The notes: a model not told the origin generated them from the sequence alone. Shown: positions 1-9,182, numbered from the stretch's first letter. The stretch is DNA of 64,000 bases from Aestuarierythrobacter sp037968495 (GCA_037968495.1 JBBKVP010000002.1:1-64000), one strand, 5' to 3'. Numbers and translations: made by a program.

Positions 1-51
1 GTCCGCTTTCCACCCAATTACGGTCATTCGGGTCGGTCAGGTCGAAAATAA
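1..51 (+). CDS. Possible C-terminal tail of a gene entering from the left
   Basis: Frame 1 is open from the first base and ends at a TAA at 49-51, giving a short basic, glycine-rich tail ending in GRSGRK. A good rho-independent terminator follows about 80 bases later on the same strand, which fits a plus-strand gene ending here. The stretch is too short to identify a family and the frame may be open by chance. From here to the tRNA-Asn at 264 I see nothing else apart from that terminator. Confidence 0.25.
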   Translation, partial: VRFPPNYGHSGRSGRK

Positions 52-129
52 AAGCTGCCGTTGTTGGCGTTCCGAGCGATCACATTGACTGCTCAAGAGC
101 AACAGAATCCCTGTGGATGGGGGTTCGGA

Positions 130-172
130 GAGCGGGGAGCGGTCTTAATCACGCCGTTCCCCGCTCTTTTTT
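130..172 (+). terminator. Rho-independent terminator
   Basis: A perfect 9-bp stem (GAGCGGGGA at 130-138 with TCCCCGCTC at 158-166) is followed directly by six T residues on the plus strand. It would end transcription of whatever plus-strand gene enters from the left edge. Confidence 0.75.
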
Positions 173-263
173 GTCTGTGGAAGTTGTGTCCTAGTTGTAC
201 CATTTTGTCGCAATGGGCAGGCCCTAAAAGGGCTGATATTCGCGTTAAGTTATTGGAAAAGGC

Positions 264-338
264 TGGCTCCCCGAGTTGGATTCGAACCAACGACCAAGTG
301 ATTAACAGTCACCTACTCTACCGCTGAGCTATCGGGGA
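264..338 (-). tRNA. tRNA-Asn(GTT)
   Basis: Read on the minus strand this is a 75-nt cloverleaf. A 7-bp acceptor stem (TCCCCGA with TCGGGGA) closes it, the T arm contains GGTTCGAATCC, and the anticodon loop CTGTTAA has anticodon GTT. Discriminator G and an encoded CCA lie at 264-267. Confidence 0.97.
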
Positions 339-421
339 ACAGCATTCACGGCGCGCGATGCGTCGTGGGCAGGGGTGCGCCTATATGCAGGGGCTAGCGA
401 TTTGGCAAGCGGGGAAAAGGC

Positions 422-1210
422 TCAGACCACAAATTGCTCACTGACAATGCGCTCATCCAGACTGTGGCCGGGATCAAACAGCAGCGTCAGTTCCTTGTCT
501 CGGGCGATTTCCAAGCGGACTTCCGCGATATCGCGCAGTTCCTTTTGGTCGGCGACTGCAGCGACAGGGCGTTTACCGGGATCGAGCACGCGGAAGGTCA
601 CTTGGCTGCGGTCAGGCAGGATCGCCCCACGCCAGCGGCGAGGGCGGAACGGGCTGATGGGAGTGAGAGCCAGAAGCTGCGAATCGAGCGGTAGGATCGG
701 GCCATTGGCGGACAAATTATAGGCGGTGGAGCCTGCGGGCGTCGCCAGCAGCACGCCGTCACAGGCGAGTTCAGGAATACGGATCTTGCCACTGACCGAT
801 ACTTCGAGCTTCGCTGTCTGGCGCGTTTCACGCAGCAACGAGACCTCATTGATTGCGCAGAATGTATGTTCTTCGCCGCTCTGGGTTACAGCTTCCATCC
901 GTAGCGGCGCAATTTTCACCATGCGTGCCTTGGCAATCCGTCCGAGCAAATTTGCTCCATTCCGAAACCGGTTCATCAGAAAGCCGACGGTGCCCAGATT
1001 GAGGCCGTAGGCGGGCAGGACATGACTATCGTCCAGCATCGAATGTAAAGTTTGGAGCATGAAGCCATCGCCGCCCAGCACGACAACGGCGTCGGCCTCC
1101 TCCAGCGGAACCCATTCAGCCATATCGGCAAGCGCAGCCTTGGCCTCGCTCGCGGGATCGGTGTCGGAGGCCACAAGAGCCAGCCGCTGGAAATCATTGG
1201 TTTTGGGCAA
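422..1210 (-). CDS. nadK: NAD kinase
   Basis: This 262-residue cytosolic enzyme phosphorylates NAD to NADP with ATP. The family signature GGDG is at residues 46-49, followed by the N-E motif (AINEVSL) and the TPAGSTAY substrate-binding motif in the second half. Length is normal for the short alphaproteobacterial form. It is transcribed away from the EAL-domain gene at 1339 and ends 84 bases before tRNA-Asn, on the same strand. The start at MPKTNDF is the first in-frame ATG that keeps the usual N-terminal Rossmann-like strand. Identification is firm from motifs; regulation is not visible. Confidence 0.95.
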   Translation of the reverse strand: MPKTNDFQRLALVASDTDPASEAKAALADMAEWVPLEEADAVVVLGGDGFMLQTLHSMLDDSHVLPAYGLNLGTVGFLMNRFRNGANLLGRIAKARMVKIAPLRMEAVTQSGEEHTFCAINEVSLLRETRQTAKLEVSVSGKIRIPELACDGVLLATPAGSTAYNLSANGPILPLDSQLLALTPISPFRPRRWRGAILPDRSQVTFRVLDPGKRPVAAVADQKELRDIAEVRLEIARDKELTLLFDPGHSLDERIVSEQFVV

Positions 1211-1338
1211 ATGGCCCTCCGCGAAGCTGCCGGCGTGTTGCCGAACATGTGCCGGAAACTCTATTGGTCAGCGTCCCCTTTTGCAACGCATGGAATTTGT
1301 AAGGTAACTTAGGCTATGTTGACAGCTATGAGATTTGC

Positions 1339-2649
1339 ATGGCTTCAATCGCAACACTGGAGGCAGAAATGCCCCGCGACGCACTGACCGGATTGGTTGG
1401 CAGCGAGACTGTGCGCGCGCGTTTGTTAGAATGGCAGGCGGCGCAGGGCGGCGGCGGTGTGGCGCCAGTGCACGCCATGCTGATCGGCCTTGGTCGGTTC
1501 GACACGGTGAACCTGGCCTATGGCGAAGCAGCGGGTGATAGCGCGCTGGTTGAGGTCGCCGCGCGGCTCAACCGCACCGCAGCAGAGGAATTACGGGGCG
1601 ACTGGATATTATCGCGGATCGGCGGCGGCAGCTTCCTGCTGGCAGCCAATGAAGGTTGCAGCCGCGAACGCTGGCAATGGCTGGCTGAAACACTGGCCGA
1701 CACTATCGCCAAGCCAATCACCAATTTGCTCGATGACAACAAGCTGCGCTTGTGGCCTCGTGTCGCCTTGATGCGCCCGTTTGCAGGGGAGGGGCCGCAG
1801 ACGATACTTGATCGGCTGGCTGAGACACTTGGCGGCATGTCACGCGAACGCGGCGCGCGGGTTCTGTGGGCCGACGGCGAATTAGCCATGGGGGGGCGCA
1901 GTGCTGCGCAGCTGGAGGCGGATTTGCTCGGGGCTCTCGACCGTGACGAGATCGAGATATTTTATCAGCCGCAGTTTTCGACGGCAGATGACAGTTTGGT
2001 TGGTGCGGAGGCTTTGGCACGCTGGGAGCATCCGACCCTTGGCCGGATCGGGGCGGGCGCGTTGTTTGCGATCGCCGAGCGCGCTGACCACACTACCCAA
2101 CTATCGCGGCATATCGCAGTCCGGGCGCTCTCCGGCGTCGCCAACTGGCCCAAGCATTTGCGGCTCTCGCTCAACGTCACGCCATCTGACCTCTCGGCCA
2201 AGAATTTCGTGAAGGAGTTTACGGCAGTTCTGGAAGAGTCCGGGTTCAATCCGCAATGCCTGACGCTGGAGATTACCGAACAATCGCTTTTGTCCGATGT
2301 AGAAGGCACGACGCGCGCCCTTGAGAGCCTTTGCAAAACAGGCATCCGCGTTGCGCTGGATGATTTCGGCGCTGGCTTCTGTAACTTCCGCTATCTGAAA
2401 CTGCTGCCGCTAGATTACCTGAAGCTTGATAAAGCGATGGTCGACGGCATCCTCGAAGACGAACGCGATCTCGCCGTATTCCGCGCGATTGCTGCCATGG
2501 CCCGTGCGCTTGATCTCGAGGTCATTGCCGAGGGAATTGAGACCGCCGAGCAACGTGACCTTGTGGCACGTGAGGGCGCGGAGACTTATCAGGGGTTCCT
2601 GAAGGCCGAGCCTATGTCAGCTGCAGAATTCAGCAACCTCGCCAGCTAG
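1339..2649 (+). CDS. EAL-domain c-di-GMP phosphodiesterase with degenerate GGDEF domain
   Basis: The 436-residue protein has an N-terminal GGDEF-like domain (about 10-175) whose active-site motif reads GGGSF at residues 95-99, so diguanylate cyclase activity is unlikely. A C-terminal EAL domain (about 185-430) follows with the signature EALAR at 224-228 and later N, E, DDFG, K and EGIET motifs in place, so it should hydrolyse c-di-GMP to pGpG. No membrane segment or sensory domain is seen; the degenerate GGDEF part may sense GTP, as known for some family members. The start could also be the ATG at 1369. Its stop overlaps the convergent mfd stop inside a CTAG. Catalytic competence is inferred from motifs. 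Confidence 0.9.
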   Translation: MASIATLEAEMPRDALTGLVGSETVRARLLEWQAAQGGGGVAPVHAMLIGLGRFDTVNLAYGEAAGDSALVEVAARLNRTAAEELRGDWILSRIGGGSFLLAANEGCSRERWQWLAETLADTIAKPITNLLDDNKLRLWPRVALMRPFAGEGPQTILDRLAETLGGMSRERGARVLWADGELAMGGRSAAQLEADLLGALDRDEIEIFYQPQFSTADDSLVGAEALARWEHPTLGRIGAGALFAIAERADHTTQLSRHIAVRALSGVANWPKHLRLSLNVTPSDLSAKNFVKEFTAVLEESGFNPQCLTLEITEQSLLSDVEGTTRALESLCKTGIRVALDDFGAGFCNFRYLKLLPLDYLKLDKAMVDGILEDERDLAVFRAIAAMARALDLEVIAEGIETAEQRDLVAREGAETYQGFLKAEPMSAAEFSNLAS

Positions 2650-5600
2650 GCTTTCGCTTTTGCCTTCAATGCAATCCGGCTCAAGCCCTTGGTCAGCTGG
2701 AACAGTCCGTTCAAGCGGCTTTGCGGATCACTCCATGCGCGGTTGATCACCAGCTTCATGTCAGGACGCAGCTTGGCCGCTCCATTTAACCGGTCGACGT
2801 AGGCAATCAGGCCCGGCCCGTCGGGGAAGTTGTTGTTGTGGAACGTGACCAACGTACCGCGCGCGCCCACATCAATCTTGGAAATATTGGCGTCGATTGC
2901 TTGGTGCTTGATCTCTATCAGCCGGACTAGGTTTGCGGTAGCCGCTGGCAAAGTGCCGAAGCGGTCAATCATTTCGGCAGCCATAGCCTCGATTTCCGAC
3001 TGGTCACGCGCATCGTTCAGGCGGCGATAGAGCGCCATCCGCACAGCGAGGTCGGGAACATAATCTTCCGGAATCATGATCGGCGCATCGACTGTGATTT
3101 GCGGGCTTAGGCCGGTCGCGTCTGGTGCAAGACCATCGTCGCCAGCCTTGGCTGCCAGGATCGCGTCTTCGAGCATCGACTGGTAAAGCTCGAAGCCAAC
3201 CTCGCGGATATGGCCCGATTGTTCGTCACCAAGCAAGTTCCCAGCACCGCGAATGTCGAGATCATGGCTGGCAAGCTGGAAGCCCGCACCTAAACTATCA
3301 AGATCGCCGAGCACCTTGAGGCGCTTCTCCGCAACTTCGGACAAGGCCATGTCGCGCGGGTGTGTCAGATAGGCGTAAGCGCGCAATTTTGAGCGGCCAA
3401 CGCGGCCACGGAGTTGGTAAAGCTGGGCAAGGCCGAAGCGGTCGGCGCGGTGAATGATAATCGTGTTGGCGCTCGGAATATCCAGGCCGCTCTCGACAAT
3501 CGTTGTCGACAGCAGAACTTCGTATTTCTGTTCGTAGAATGCGCCCATCCGATCTTCGACTTCGGTTGGGGACATCTGGCCATGTGCGCTGATCGATTTG
3601 ATCTCTGGGACGTTCTCTTTGAGCCATTCCTCGACATCGGACATGTCGGCAATGCGCGGCACCACGATAAAGCTCTGTCCGCCGCGGTGATGTTCGCGCA
3701 GCAAGGCCTCGCGCATCACCACCTCATCCCATTCCATCACATAGGTGCGCACGGCAAGGCGATCGACGGGCGGTGTCTGGATGGTCGAAAGCTCGCGCAA
3801 ACCGCTCATCGCCATTTGCAATGTGCGCGGGATCGGTGTGGCGGTCAGCGTCAGCATATGCACATTGGCGCGCAGCTGCTTCAACTTTTCCTTATGCGTC
3901 ACGCCGAAGCGCTGTTCTTCGTCCACGATCACAAGCCCAAGGTCGCTAAACTGCGTGCTCTTCGAAAGGATCGCGTGGGTGCCGATGATAATGTCCACCG
4001 TACCTGCTTTCAGCGCCTCGCGCGTTTCCTTCATTTCCTTGGGAGGAACGAGGCGCGAAAGGCGGCCTATTTTCAACGGAAAGTCTTTGAAACGTTCACA
4101 GAAATTGGTGAAATGCTGACGGGCGAGCAGGGTTGTCGGCGCCACTACAGCAACCTGCTGGCCGTTCATCGCCGCGACAAATGCGGCGCGCAGAGCTACC
4201 TCTGTTTTGCCGAAACCCACATCTCCGCACACAAGGCGGTCCATCGGGCGTCCGCTTTCCAGATCGCGCAGTACATCGGCGATTGCGGCCTCTTGGTCCT
4301 CGGTTTCTTCCCACGGAAAGCGGTCGACGAATTTGTTATAGTCTGTGCCATCGGTGGCAAACACCGGTGCCTTGCGCAGCGCTCGGGCCGCTGCAGTGCG
4401 CATCAATTCGCCCGCGATTGCGCGGATGCGCTCCTTCAGGTTCGCACGGCGTTTCTGCCATGCTTCACCGCCAAGCCGGTCGAGCATCGCGCCGTCTTCG
4501 CTACTACCATAGCGCGACAGAACATCGATATTCTCGACCGGAATATACAGCTTGTCGCCTCCGCGATATTCCAGCTTTACACAGTCATGCTGGCTCTTGC
4601 CGACTGCAATCGGTTCAAGCCCAAGGTAACGCCCGATGCCATGTTCTGTGTGCACCACCAGATCGCCGCGACCTAGCGCGCTAAGCTCGGCAAGGAATGC
4701 GTCAGAATCTTTGCGTTTCCGTTTCCGGCGAACCAGCCGGTCGCCGAGAACTTCCTGCTCGGTCAGCAGTTCCAGATCGGCGCTCGAGAAGCCAGCTTCC
4801 AGAGGCAGGACCACGGCAGCAGCAACGCCTTTAGCGGCCTTGCCGAGCGCATCTTGCCAGCTATCGGCCAGCGCGACTTTGGTGCCTGCTTCTTCAAGGA
4901 TCGAAGTGATGCGTGAGCGCGATCCTTCAGAATAGGCCGCAATTAGAGGTCTCTTGCCGGATTTCCCAATGGCCTTGAGATGGCTCGCTGCCGCGTCGTA
5001 AACATTGTCACCACGTGCACGTTCGGGTGTGAAATCGCGAGCGGAGGAGAAGCCGAAATCGACCGTGGTGTCGCTTTCCGGCTCGGCAAAAATCACCGCG
5101 CGGTGGACTGGCCAGCCTTTCAAGGCGTCGCGGAATTCCTTGCTCTCTAGATATAGCGCCTCGGCACCGAGCGGGCGGTAGCTGCCCGCAGCCTGACCTG
5201 CCGATTGTGCCCGCGCATCGTGATAATCGGTGATGTCGGACAGGCGCTCTTCACCGGCCTGAATGGCGGTAGTGTCGATTACGATTAGATCGTTGCCTGT
5301 GAGATGATCGAACAGCGTCGAAAGTTCTTCCTCAAACAGCGGCAACCAGTGTTCCATCCCGGCGAGACGGCGGCCGTCGCTAACGGCTTGATAAAGCGGA
5401 TCACCAGTAGCGGTCGCGCCGAATTGTTCGCGGTAACGGCTGCGGAAACGCTTGATCGATTCTTCATCTATCAAAGCCTCACTGGCCGGGAGCAGAAGAA
5501 ACTCGTCGAGCGTACCGGTTGTGCGCTGCGTGCTTGGATCGAATAGGCGGAGGCTTTCCAGTTCGTCACCGAAGAAATCGAGGCGCAAGCCTTGGCCAAG

Positions 5601-6125
5601 GCCGGACGGATAGATGTCGAACAGCGAACCGCGCACAGCATATTCGCCTGCATCGGCCACCGTATCAGTTCGGCTGTAACCTTGCCGCTGGAGGAGCGCA
5701 ATCAGACTCTCGCGACCGATTTCCATACCGGGCTTGAGCGCACGGATCGATTCACGGACGCGGAACGGAGTGACCACGCGTTGGAGCAGCGCGTTGACCG
5801 TCGTTACGAGTAGTTGCGAGCCAGCTTTGCCGGCCTGCAATCGGTGCAACGCAGACAGCCGCTTTGCACTTACCGAAAGCGCAGGGCTGGCGCGGTCATA
5901 TGGCAGGCAATCCCATGCCGGAAATTCCAGAACCTCGATCTCGGGCGCGAAGTAATGCGCCGTTTCCGCCATGGCGTTCATCGCCGCGTCGTCTGCCGCG
6001 ATGAACACGGCGCGGGTGCTGGATGCGCGGGCCAAGTCGGCCATCACCAACGGCTGCGCTCCGCGTACGACGGAAGACAGGGTCAGCGGCGACTTGGCGC
6101 CTAATATGCTGGAGAGGTCTGGCAT
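2646..6125 (-). CDS. mfd: Transcription-repair coupling factor Mfd
   Basis: This 1159-residue ATP-dependent translocase removes RNA polymerase stalled at DNA damage and recruits UvrA. Visible parts are the UvrB-like N-terminal region, the RNA-polymerase-binding (CarD/RID-like) domain near residue 480-560 with DLVVHTEHGIGRY, and the superfamily 2 motor. In the motor, Walker A is GDVGFGKTE, the DEEQRFG box is present, and QLRGRVGRS marks motif VI. A C-terminal TRCF domain follows. Length matches the family. It lies 39 bases downstream of sdhE on the same strand, a pairing common in alphaproteobacteria. A 420-residue open frame on the opposite strand (3414-4676) is a shadow. Confidence 0.98.
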   Translation of the reverse strand: MPDLSSILGAKSPLTLSSVVRGAQPLVMADLARASSTRAVFIAADDAAMNAMAETAHYFAPEIEVLEFPAWDCLPYDRASPALSVSAKRLSALHRLQAGKAGSQLLVTTVNALLQRVVTPFRVRESIRALKPGMEIGRESLIALLQRQGYSRTDTVADAGEYAVRGSLFDIYPSGLGQGLRLDFFGDELESLRLFDPSTQRTTGTLDEFLLLPASEALIDEESIKRFRSRYREQFGATATGDPLYQAVSDGRRLAGMEHWLPLFEEELSTLFDHLTGNDLIVIDTTAIQAGEERLSDITDYHDARAQSAGQAAGSYRPLGAEALYLESKEFRDALKGWPVHRAVIFAEPESDTTVDFGFSSARDFTPERARGDNVYDAAASHLKAIGKSGKRPLIAAYSEGSRSRITSILEEAGTKVALADSWQDALGKAAKGVAAAVVLPLEAGFSSADLELLTEQEVLGDRLVRRKRKRKDSDAFLAELSALGRGDLVVHTEHGIGRYLGLEPIAVGKSQHDCVKLEYRGGDKLYIPVENIDVLSRYGSSEDGAMLDRLGGEAWQKRRANLKERIRAIAGELMRTAAARALRKAPVFATDGTDYNKFVDRFPWEETEDQEAAIADVLRDLESGRPMDRLVCGDVGFGKTEVALRAAFVAAMNGQQVAVVAPTTLLARQHFTNFCERFKDFPLKIGRLSRLVPPKEMKETREALKAGTVDIIIGTHAILSKSTQFSDLGLVIVDEEQRFGVTHKEKLKQLRANVHMLTLTATPIPRTLQMAMSGLRELSTIQTPPVDRLAVRTYVMEWDEVVMREALLREHHRGGQSFIVVPRIADMSDVEEWLKENVPEIKSISAHGQMSPTEVEDRMGAFYEQKYEVLLSTTIVESGLDIPSANTIIIHRADRFGLAQLYQLRGRVGRSKLRAYAYLTHPRDMALSEVAEKRLKVLGDLDSLGAGFQLASHDLDIRGAGNLLGDEQSGHIREVGFELYQSMLEDAILAAKAGDDGLAPDATGLSPQITVDAPIMIPEDYVPDLAVRMALYRRLNDARDQSEIEAMAAEMIDRFGTLPAATANLVRLIEIKHQAIDANISKIDVGARGTLVTFHNNNFPDGPGLIAYVDRLNGAAKLRPDMKLVINRAWSDPQSRLNGLFQLTKGLSRIALKAKAKA

Positions 6126-6164
6126 GGTTTCAGGTCAAGTGTGCGGGTAGCCGCAGCGTTCCCG

Positions 6165-6458
6165 CTAGCGCGGAATATCCACGTAATCGAGCCGCATCAT
6201 CAAATCCATTTGAGGGCCTGCTAGATCATCAGGAACTTCCTGAGTCTTGAGCGCCCACGCCATAATATCTACATCATTCTCTTCTAGCAGCGATTCGTAC
6301 CAGTCGAGATCTGCTCCGCTCCATTCAGTGTTGTAACGATCAAAAAATCCACCGATCATGTAGTCGGCTTCGCGTGTGCCGCGATGCCAGCCGCGAAAAC
6401 GGGCACGGTCAATTCGCGCAGAAAATTCTGTGTCTAGAATCATGAAACGGGGCGCCAT
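6165..6458 (-). CDS. sdhE: FAD assembly factor SdhE (succinate dehydrogenase assembly factor 2)
   Basis: This small (92-97 residue) soluble protein promotes covalent attachment of FAD to the succinate dehydrogenase flavoprotein subunit. The family core is plain: RARFRGWHRGTREADYMIGGF, containing the RGxxE motif, then an acidic helical C-terminus. Two starts are possible. The ATG at 6458 lies at the tip-side edge of a 12-bp hairpin, while the ATG at 6443, five codons later, gives a 92-residue product closer to homologues. Neither has a clear Shine-Dalgarno sequence. Mfd follows on the same strand 39 bases later. Confidence 0.9.
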   Translation of the reverse strand: MAPRFMILDTEFSARIDRARFRGWHRGTREADYMIGGFFDRYNTEWSGADLDWYESLLEENDVDIMAWALKTQEVPDDLAGPQMDLMMRLDYVDIPR

Positions 6459-6480
6459 TCGTTTGAAAGGCGCCCCGTTT
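6445..6480 (-). promoter_or_regulatory. Perfect 12-bp hairpin spanning the sdhE start; terminator or attenuator
   Basis: AAACGGGGCGCC (6445-6456) and GGCGCCCCGTTT (6469-6480) form an uninterrupted 12-bp stem with a 12-nt loop. It lies 21 bases past the stop of the secreted-protein gene (6501-6929), so it may terminate that transcript, but the run of T after the stem on the minus strand is only three bases. The possible sdhE ATG at 6456-6458 is at the stem-loop boundary, so the structure could also limit sdhE translation. The structure is seen; its role is inferred. Confidence 0.6.
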
Positions 6481-6500
6481 GGTCTATCGATCAGTTGTGA

Positions 6501-6929
6501 TCAAGGGTGGGTATGCGAATAATAGCTCATCGAACGATCGACAAGCTTGCTAGCCTTCTCGCCCAAAGCAGTTACCGCTTCGGCTGAGCCTTCTTGAGCA
6601 AGCAGGGCTTTCTGCATGGCCATCCCGGATGCTGGTGCATGGCTATCCATTGTGGCCATGCCGCCGGGCATTTCCATAACCATCATGATTTCCCATGGAC
6701 CGGTAACTACCCAGTGGACATCTATAGCGGGTAGGCCGGCAGCTTTTCGAGCTTTGGCATATTGCTCGAACGTTTCGGCCCATTCTTCCTGCCCTCCATC
6801 GGCAAGATCAAGAAAGCGTATTTCATATGTAGTGCGTGCCTGTTCCGGTTCGGCATCTTGCGCCAATATCGGTGCCGACAACAGTGAAATGGAGGCTAAA
6901 GCCGCTAGTGTTTTAAGTGTCCGTTTCAT
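6501..6929 (-). CDS. Predicted secreted protein of unknown function
   Basis: A 142-residue protein opens with a typical signal peptide: MKR, a hydrophobic core, then AQD as the likely cleavage site near residue 23-24. The mature part is acidic and contains no cysteine. It has a stretch rich in methionine (WEIMMVMEMPGGMATM) and a C-terminal half that looks helical. The arrangement recalls small dimeric alpha/beta-barrel (Dabb/NIPSNAP-like) proteins, but I cannot assign a family. It is divergent from recG across a 190-base region and is followed by a strong hairpin. Confidence 0.7.
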   Translation of the reverse strand: MKRTLKTLAALASISLLSAPILAQDAEPEQARTTYEIRFLDLADGGQEEWAETFEQYAKARKAAGLPAIDVHWVVTGPWEIMMVMEMPGGMATMDSHAPASGMAMQKALLAQEGSAEAVTALGEKASKLVDRSMSYYSHTHP

Positions 6930-7032
6930 AAAATGTCCCTGTTTGTACTTAAAGTACGACCCCTAAATCTGAATTAGCATAAAAAACAGGGGCGTACAAA
7001 TTAATGACTGGATTTTTATAGATCATATTAGC

Positions 7033-7061
7033 GCCTCAAAACGAATGGGCCTCAAAACGAA
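7033..7061. repeat. Short tandem direct repeat, 13 nt with period 16
   Basis: GCCTCAAAACGAA occurs at 7033-7045 and again at 7049-7061, three bases apart. It sits in the region between two divergent genes, about 65 bases before recG, where a regulatory protein could bind on the same DNA face at 1.5 helical turns. Function is unknown. Confidence 0.5.
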
Positions 7062-7124
7062 GGGGGAGCGTTTACATTCAGATACGACTTCGCAGGTCCG
7101 CTAAAACCCGTTAGAGTATCGGTG

Positions 7125-9182
7125 ATGCGACCCGACATTCTCAACCCACTCTTTGTCGAAATTGGTGCTCTGGACGGCGTTGGTCCGAAGATAAAGAAGC
7201 CGCTCGAGAAGCTTGGCCTCAGCCGGCTTCGCGACGTGGCCTATCACTTGCCCGAGCGATTTGTGACACGGCGCGCGGTGCAGAATTTGGATGAAGCGAT
7301 TGAGGGCGAGCAGGTCGTGATCGCTCTGACGCCGACCGAGCATCGCGGATCAAGCGGGCGCGGCCCGTACCGGGTGTTGGCTCAGGATGCGATCGGCAAT
7401 ATCTGTTCGCTGACCTATTTTGGCCGCGCCTCCTATACGGCAAAGAAACTGCTGCCTGTGGGTGAGCGACGCTGGGTGGCCGGGCGTTTGGACCGCTACG
7501 GCGATATGCTCCAGATCGTGCATCCCGATCATGTGGTTGAGGATGGGGCCGAAACGCTGACACGGCTGTGCGAACCTGTCTATTCGCTGTCTGAAGGGCT
7601 GACGCAGCCCAAAGTTACTGGTTTGGTCGGGCAAGCGCTCGAACGTCTCACCAAACTGCCCGAGTGGATCGAGCCGAACTTGCTTGCGAAACGGGATTGG
7701 CCCGCTTGGGACGAAGCGCTGAAGCTGGCGCATAAGGGCGAGCACGTGTTGGCGCGCGACCGGCTGGCTTATGACGAGCTGTTTGCAAACAGCCTCGCGC
7801 TGATGTTGGTGCGCGATGCCAACAAAGGCCGCAAGGGCAGGGCGCTACAAGGCGACGGATTGCTGCGGGACAAGCTGGAGCTGCCATTCGCCCTGACCGG
7901 TGCACAGGCGCGTTCCATTGGCGAAATCGAGGGCGATATGGTCCAGGGCGCGCCTATGCTTCGCCTGCTGCAGGGCGATGTTGGTTCGGGTAAAACGGTC
8001 GTGGCGCTCGAAGCCATGTTGATAGCGGTCGAGGCGGGATCGCAGGCAGCTCTATTGGCTCCAACTGAAATCCTCGCCCGCCAGCATTTCGAAACGTTGC
8101 GCCAGATGGCTGCGCCGACCGGAGCCGAAATCGCTCTGCTGACCGGGCGTGACAAGGGCAAGGCGCGTGAAGCAATCCTGATGGGACTGCTAGATGGCAG
8201 TATCGATATGGTCGTCGGCACTCATGCGATTTTTCAGGACAGCGTCTCTTACAGGGATCTCGCGCTGGTCGTGATCGACGAGCAGCACCGCTTTGGTGTC
8301 AGCCAGCGGCTCATGCTCGCACAAAAGGGCAAACGCTCGCCGCATACTCTGGCGATGACAGCCACACCGATCCCGCGCACACTGACACTGGCGCAATATG
8401 GCGAGATGGATGTTAGCCGTTTGGATGAGTTACCGCCCGGCAGGCAAGCCATCGACACCCGCGTTGTCGCGCAGGAGCGGCTGGTCGATGTGATCGAAGG
8501 GCTCGCAAGGCACCTTGAAAGCGGGCAGCAGGCCTATTGGGTTTGTCCGATGGTCCGCGAGAATGAGACTGACGATATCGCGGCGGCCGAACAGCGCTAT
8601 CTGACGCTCAAAGAGCGCTTCGGCGACGATGTTGTGCTGGTTCACGGACAGTTGCGTCCTGAGGAAAAAGACGCGGGGATGGAGCGTTTTGCAAGTGGTC
8701 GGGCAAAGGTTCTGGTTGCAACCACTGTGATCGAGGTCGGCGTTGATGTGCCCAATTCGACGCTGATGGTGATCGAGCAGGCGGAGCGCTTTGGTCTTGC
8801 CCAGTTGCACCAATTACGTGGGCGGGTCGGGCGCGGTTCGGAAAAGTCTGTTTGCCTGCTGCTGCGTGGTGCGATGCTATCTGAAACGGCGCGCGACCGG
8901 TTGGCGTTGATGCGTGAAACGCAGGACGGCTTCTTGCTGGCAGAAGAGGATTTGCGTCTTCGCGGCGGCGGTGAATTGCTTGGCACGCGGCAGTCGGGCG
9001 ACACGCCGTTCAGCGTCGCGACTTTGGAACAGATCACGCAGTTGCTGCCTATCGCGCATGATGATGCGAAACTGTTGGTCGACCATGATGGCGGGCTGGC
9101 AAGCGAACGCGGCGAAGCGGCGCGGGTTTTGCTATATCTGTTCGAACGCGACTGGGGTGTTCAGCTGCTGCGCGGCGGTTAG
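7125..9182 (+). CDS. recG: ATP-dependent DNA helicase RecG
   Basis: This 685-residue enzyme remodels stalled replication forks and branch-migrates Holliday junctions. The N-terminal wedge/OB-fold region (to about 260) is followed by a superfamily 2 motor with Walker A GDVGSGKT, DEQHRFG in place of the DEEQ of Mfd, TATPIPRT, and QLRGRVGRG. Length is typical. GTG at 7122 directly precedes ATG at 7125; the ATG is preferred here, and no good ribosome-binding site is seen for either. It is convergent with the tyrosine phosphatase gene and overlaps its stop by four bases. Confidence 0.97.
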   Translation: MRPDILNPLFVEIGALDGVGPKIKKPLEKLGLSRLRDVAYHLPERFVTRRAVQNLDEAIEGEQVVIALTPTEHRGSSGRGPYRVLAQDAIGNICSLTYFGRASYTAKKLLPVGERRWVAGRLDRYGDMLQIVHPDHVVEDGAETLTRLCEPVYSLSEGLTQPKVTGLVGQALERLTKLPEWIEPNLLAKRDWPAWDEALKLAHKGEHVLARDRLAYDELFANSLALMLVRDANKGRKGRALQGDGLLRDKLELPFALTGAQARSIGEIEGDMVQGAPMLRLLQGDVGSGKTVVALEAMLIAVEAGSQAALLAPTEILARQHFETLRQMAAPTGAEIALLTGRDKGKAREAILMGLLDGSIDMVVGTHAIFQDSVSYRDLALVVIDEQHRFGVSQRLMLAQKGKRSPHTLAMTATPIPRTLTLAQYGEMDVSRLDELPPGRQAIDTRVVAQERLVDVIEGLARHLESGQQAYWVCPMVRENETDDIAAAEQRYLTLKERFGDDVVLVHGQLRPEEKDAGMERFASGRAKVLVATTVIEVGVDVPNSTLMVIEQAERFGLAQLHQLRGRVGRGSEKSVCLLLRGAMLSETARDRLALMRETQDGFLLAEEDLRLRGGGELLGTRQSGDTPFSVATLEQITQLLPIAHDDAKLLVDHDGGLASERGEAARVLLYLFERDWGVQLLRGG

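Noticed and set aside
61..327. 88-codon open frame running through tRNA-Asn
   Set aside because: It overlaps most of the tRNA gene and the terminator and encodes no plausible protein.
1319..1342. TTGACA ahead of the EAL gene as a -35 box
   Set aside because: The matching -10 position would fall inside the coding start and shows no TATAAT-like sequence.
3414..4676. 420-codon open frame antisense to mfd
   Set aside because: It lies wholly inside the firmly identified mfd gene, and its predicted protein has no recognisable motif and many His/Arg/Cys residues typical of antisense reading of GC-rich codons.
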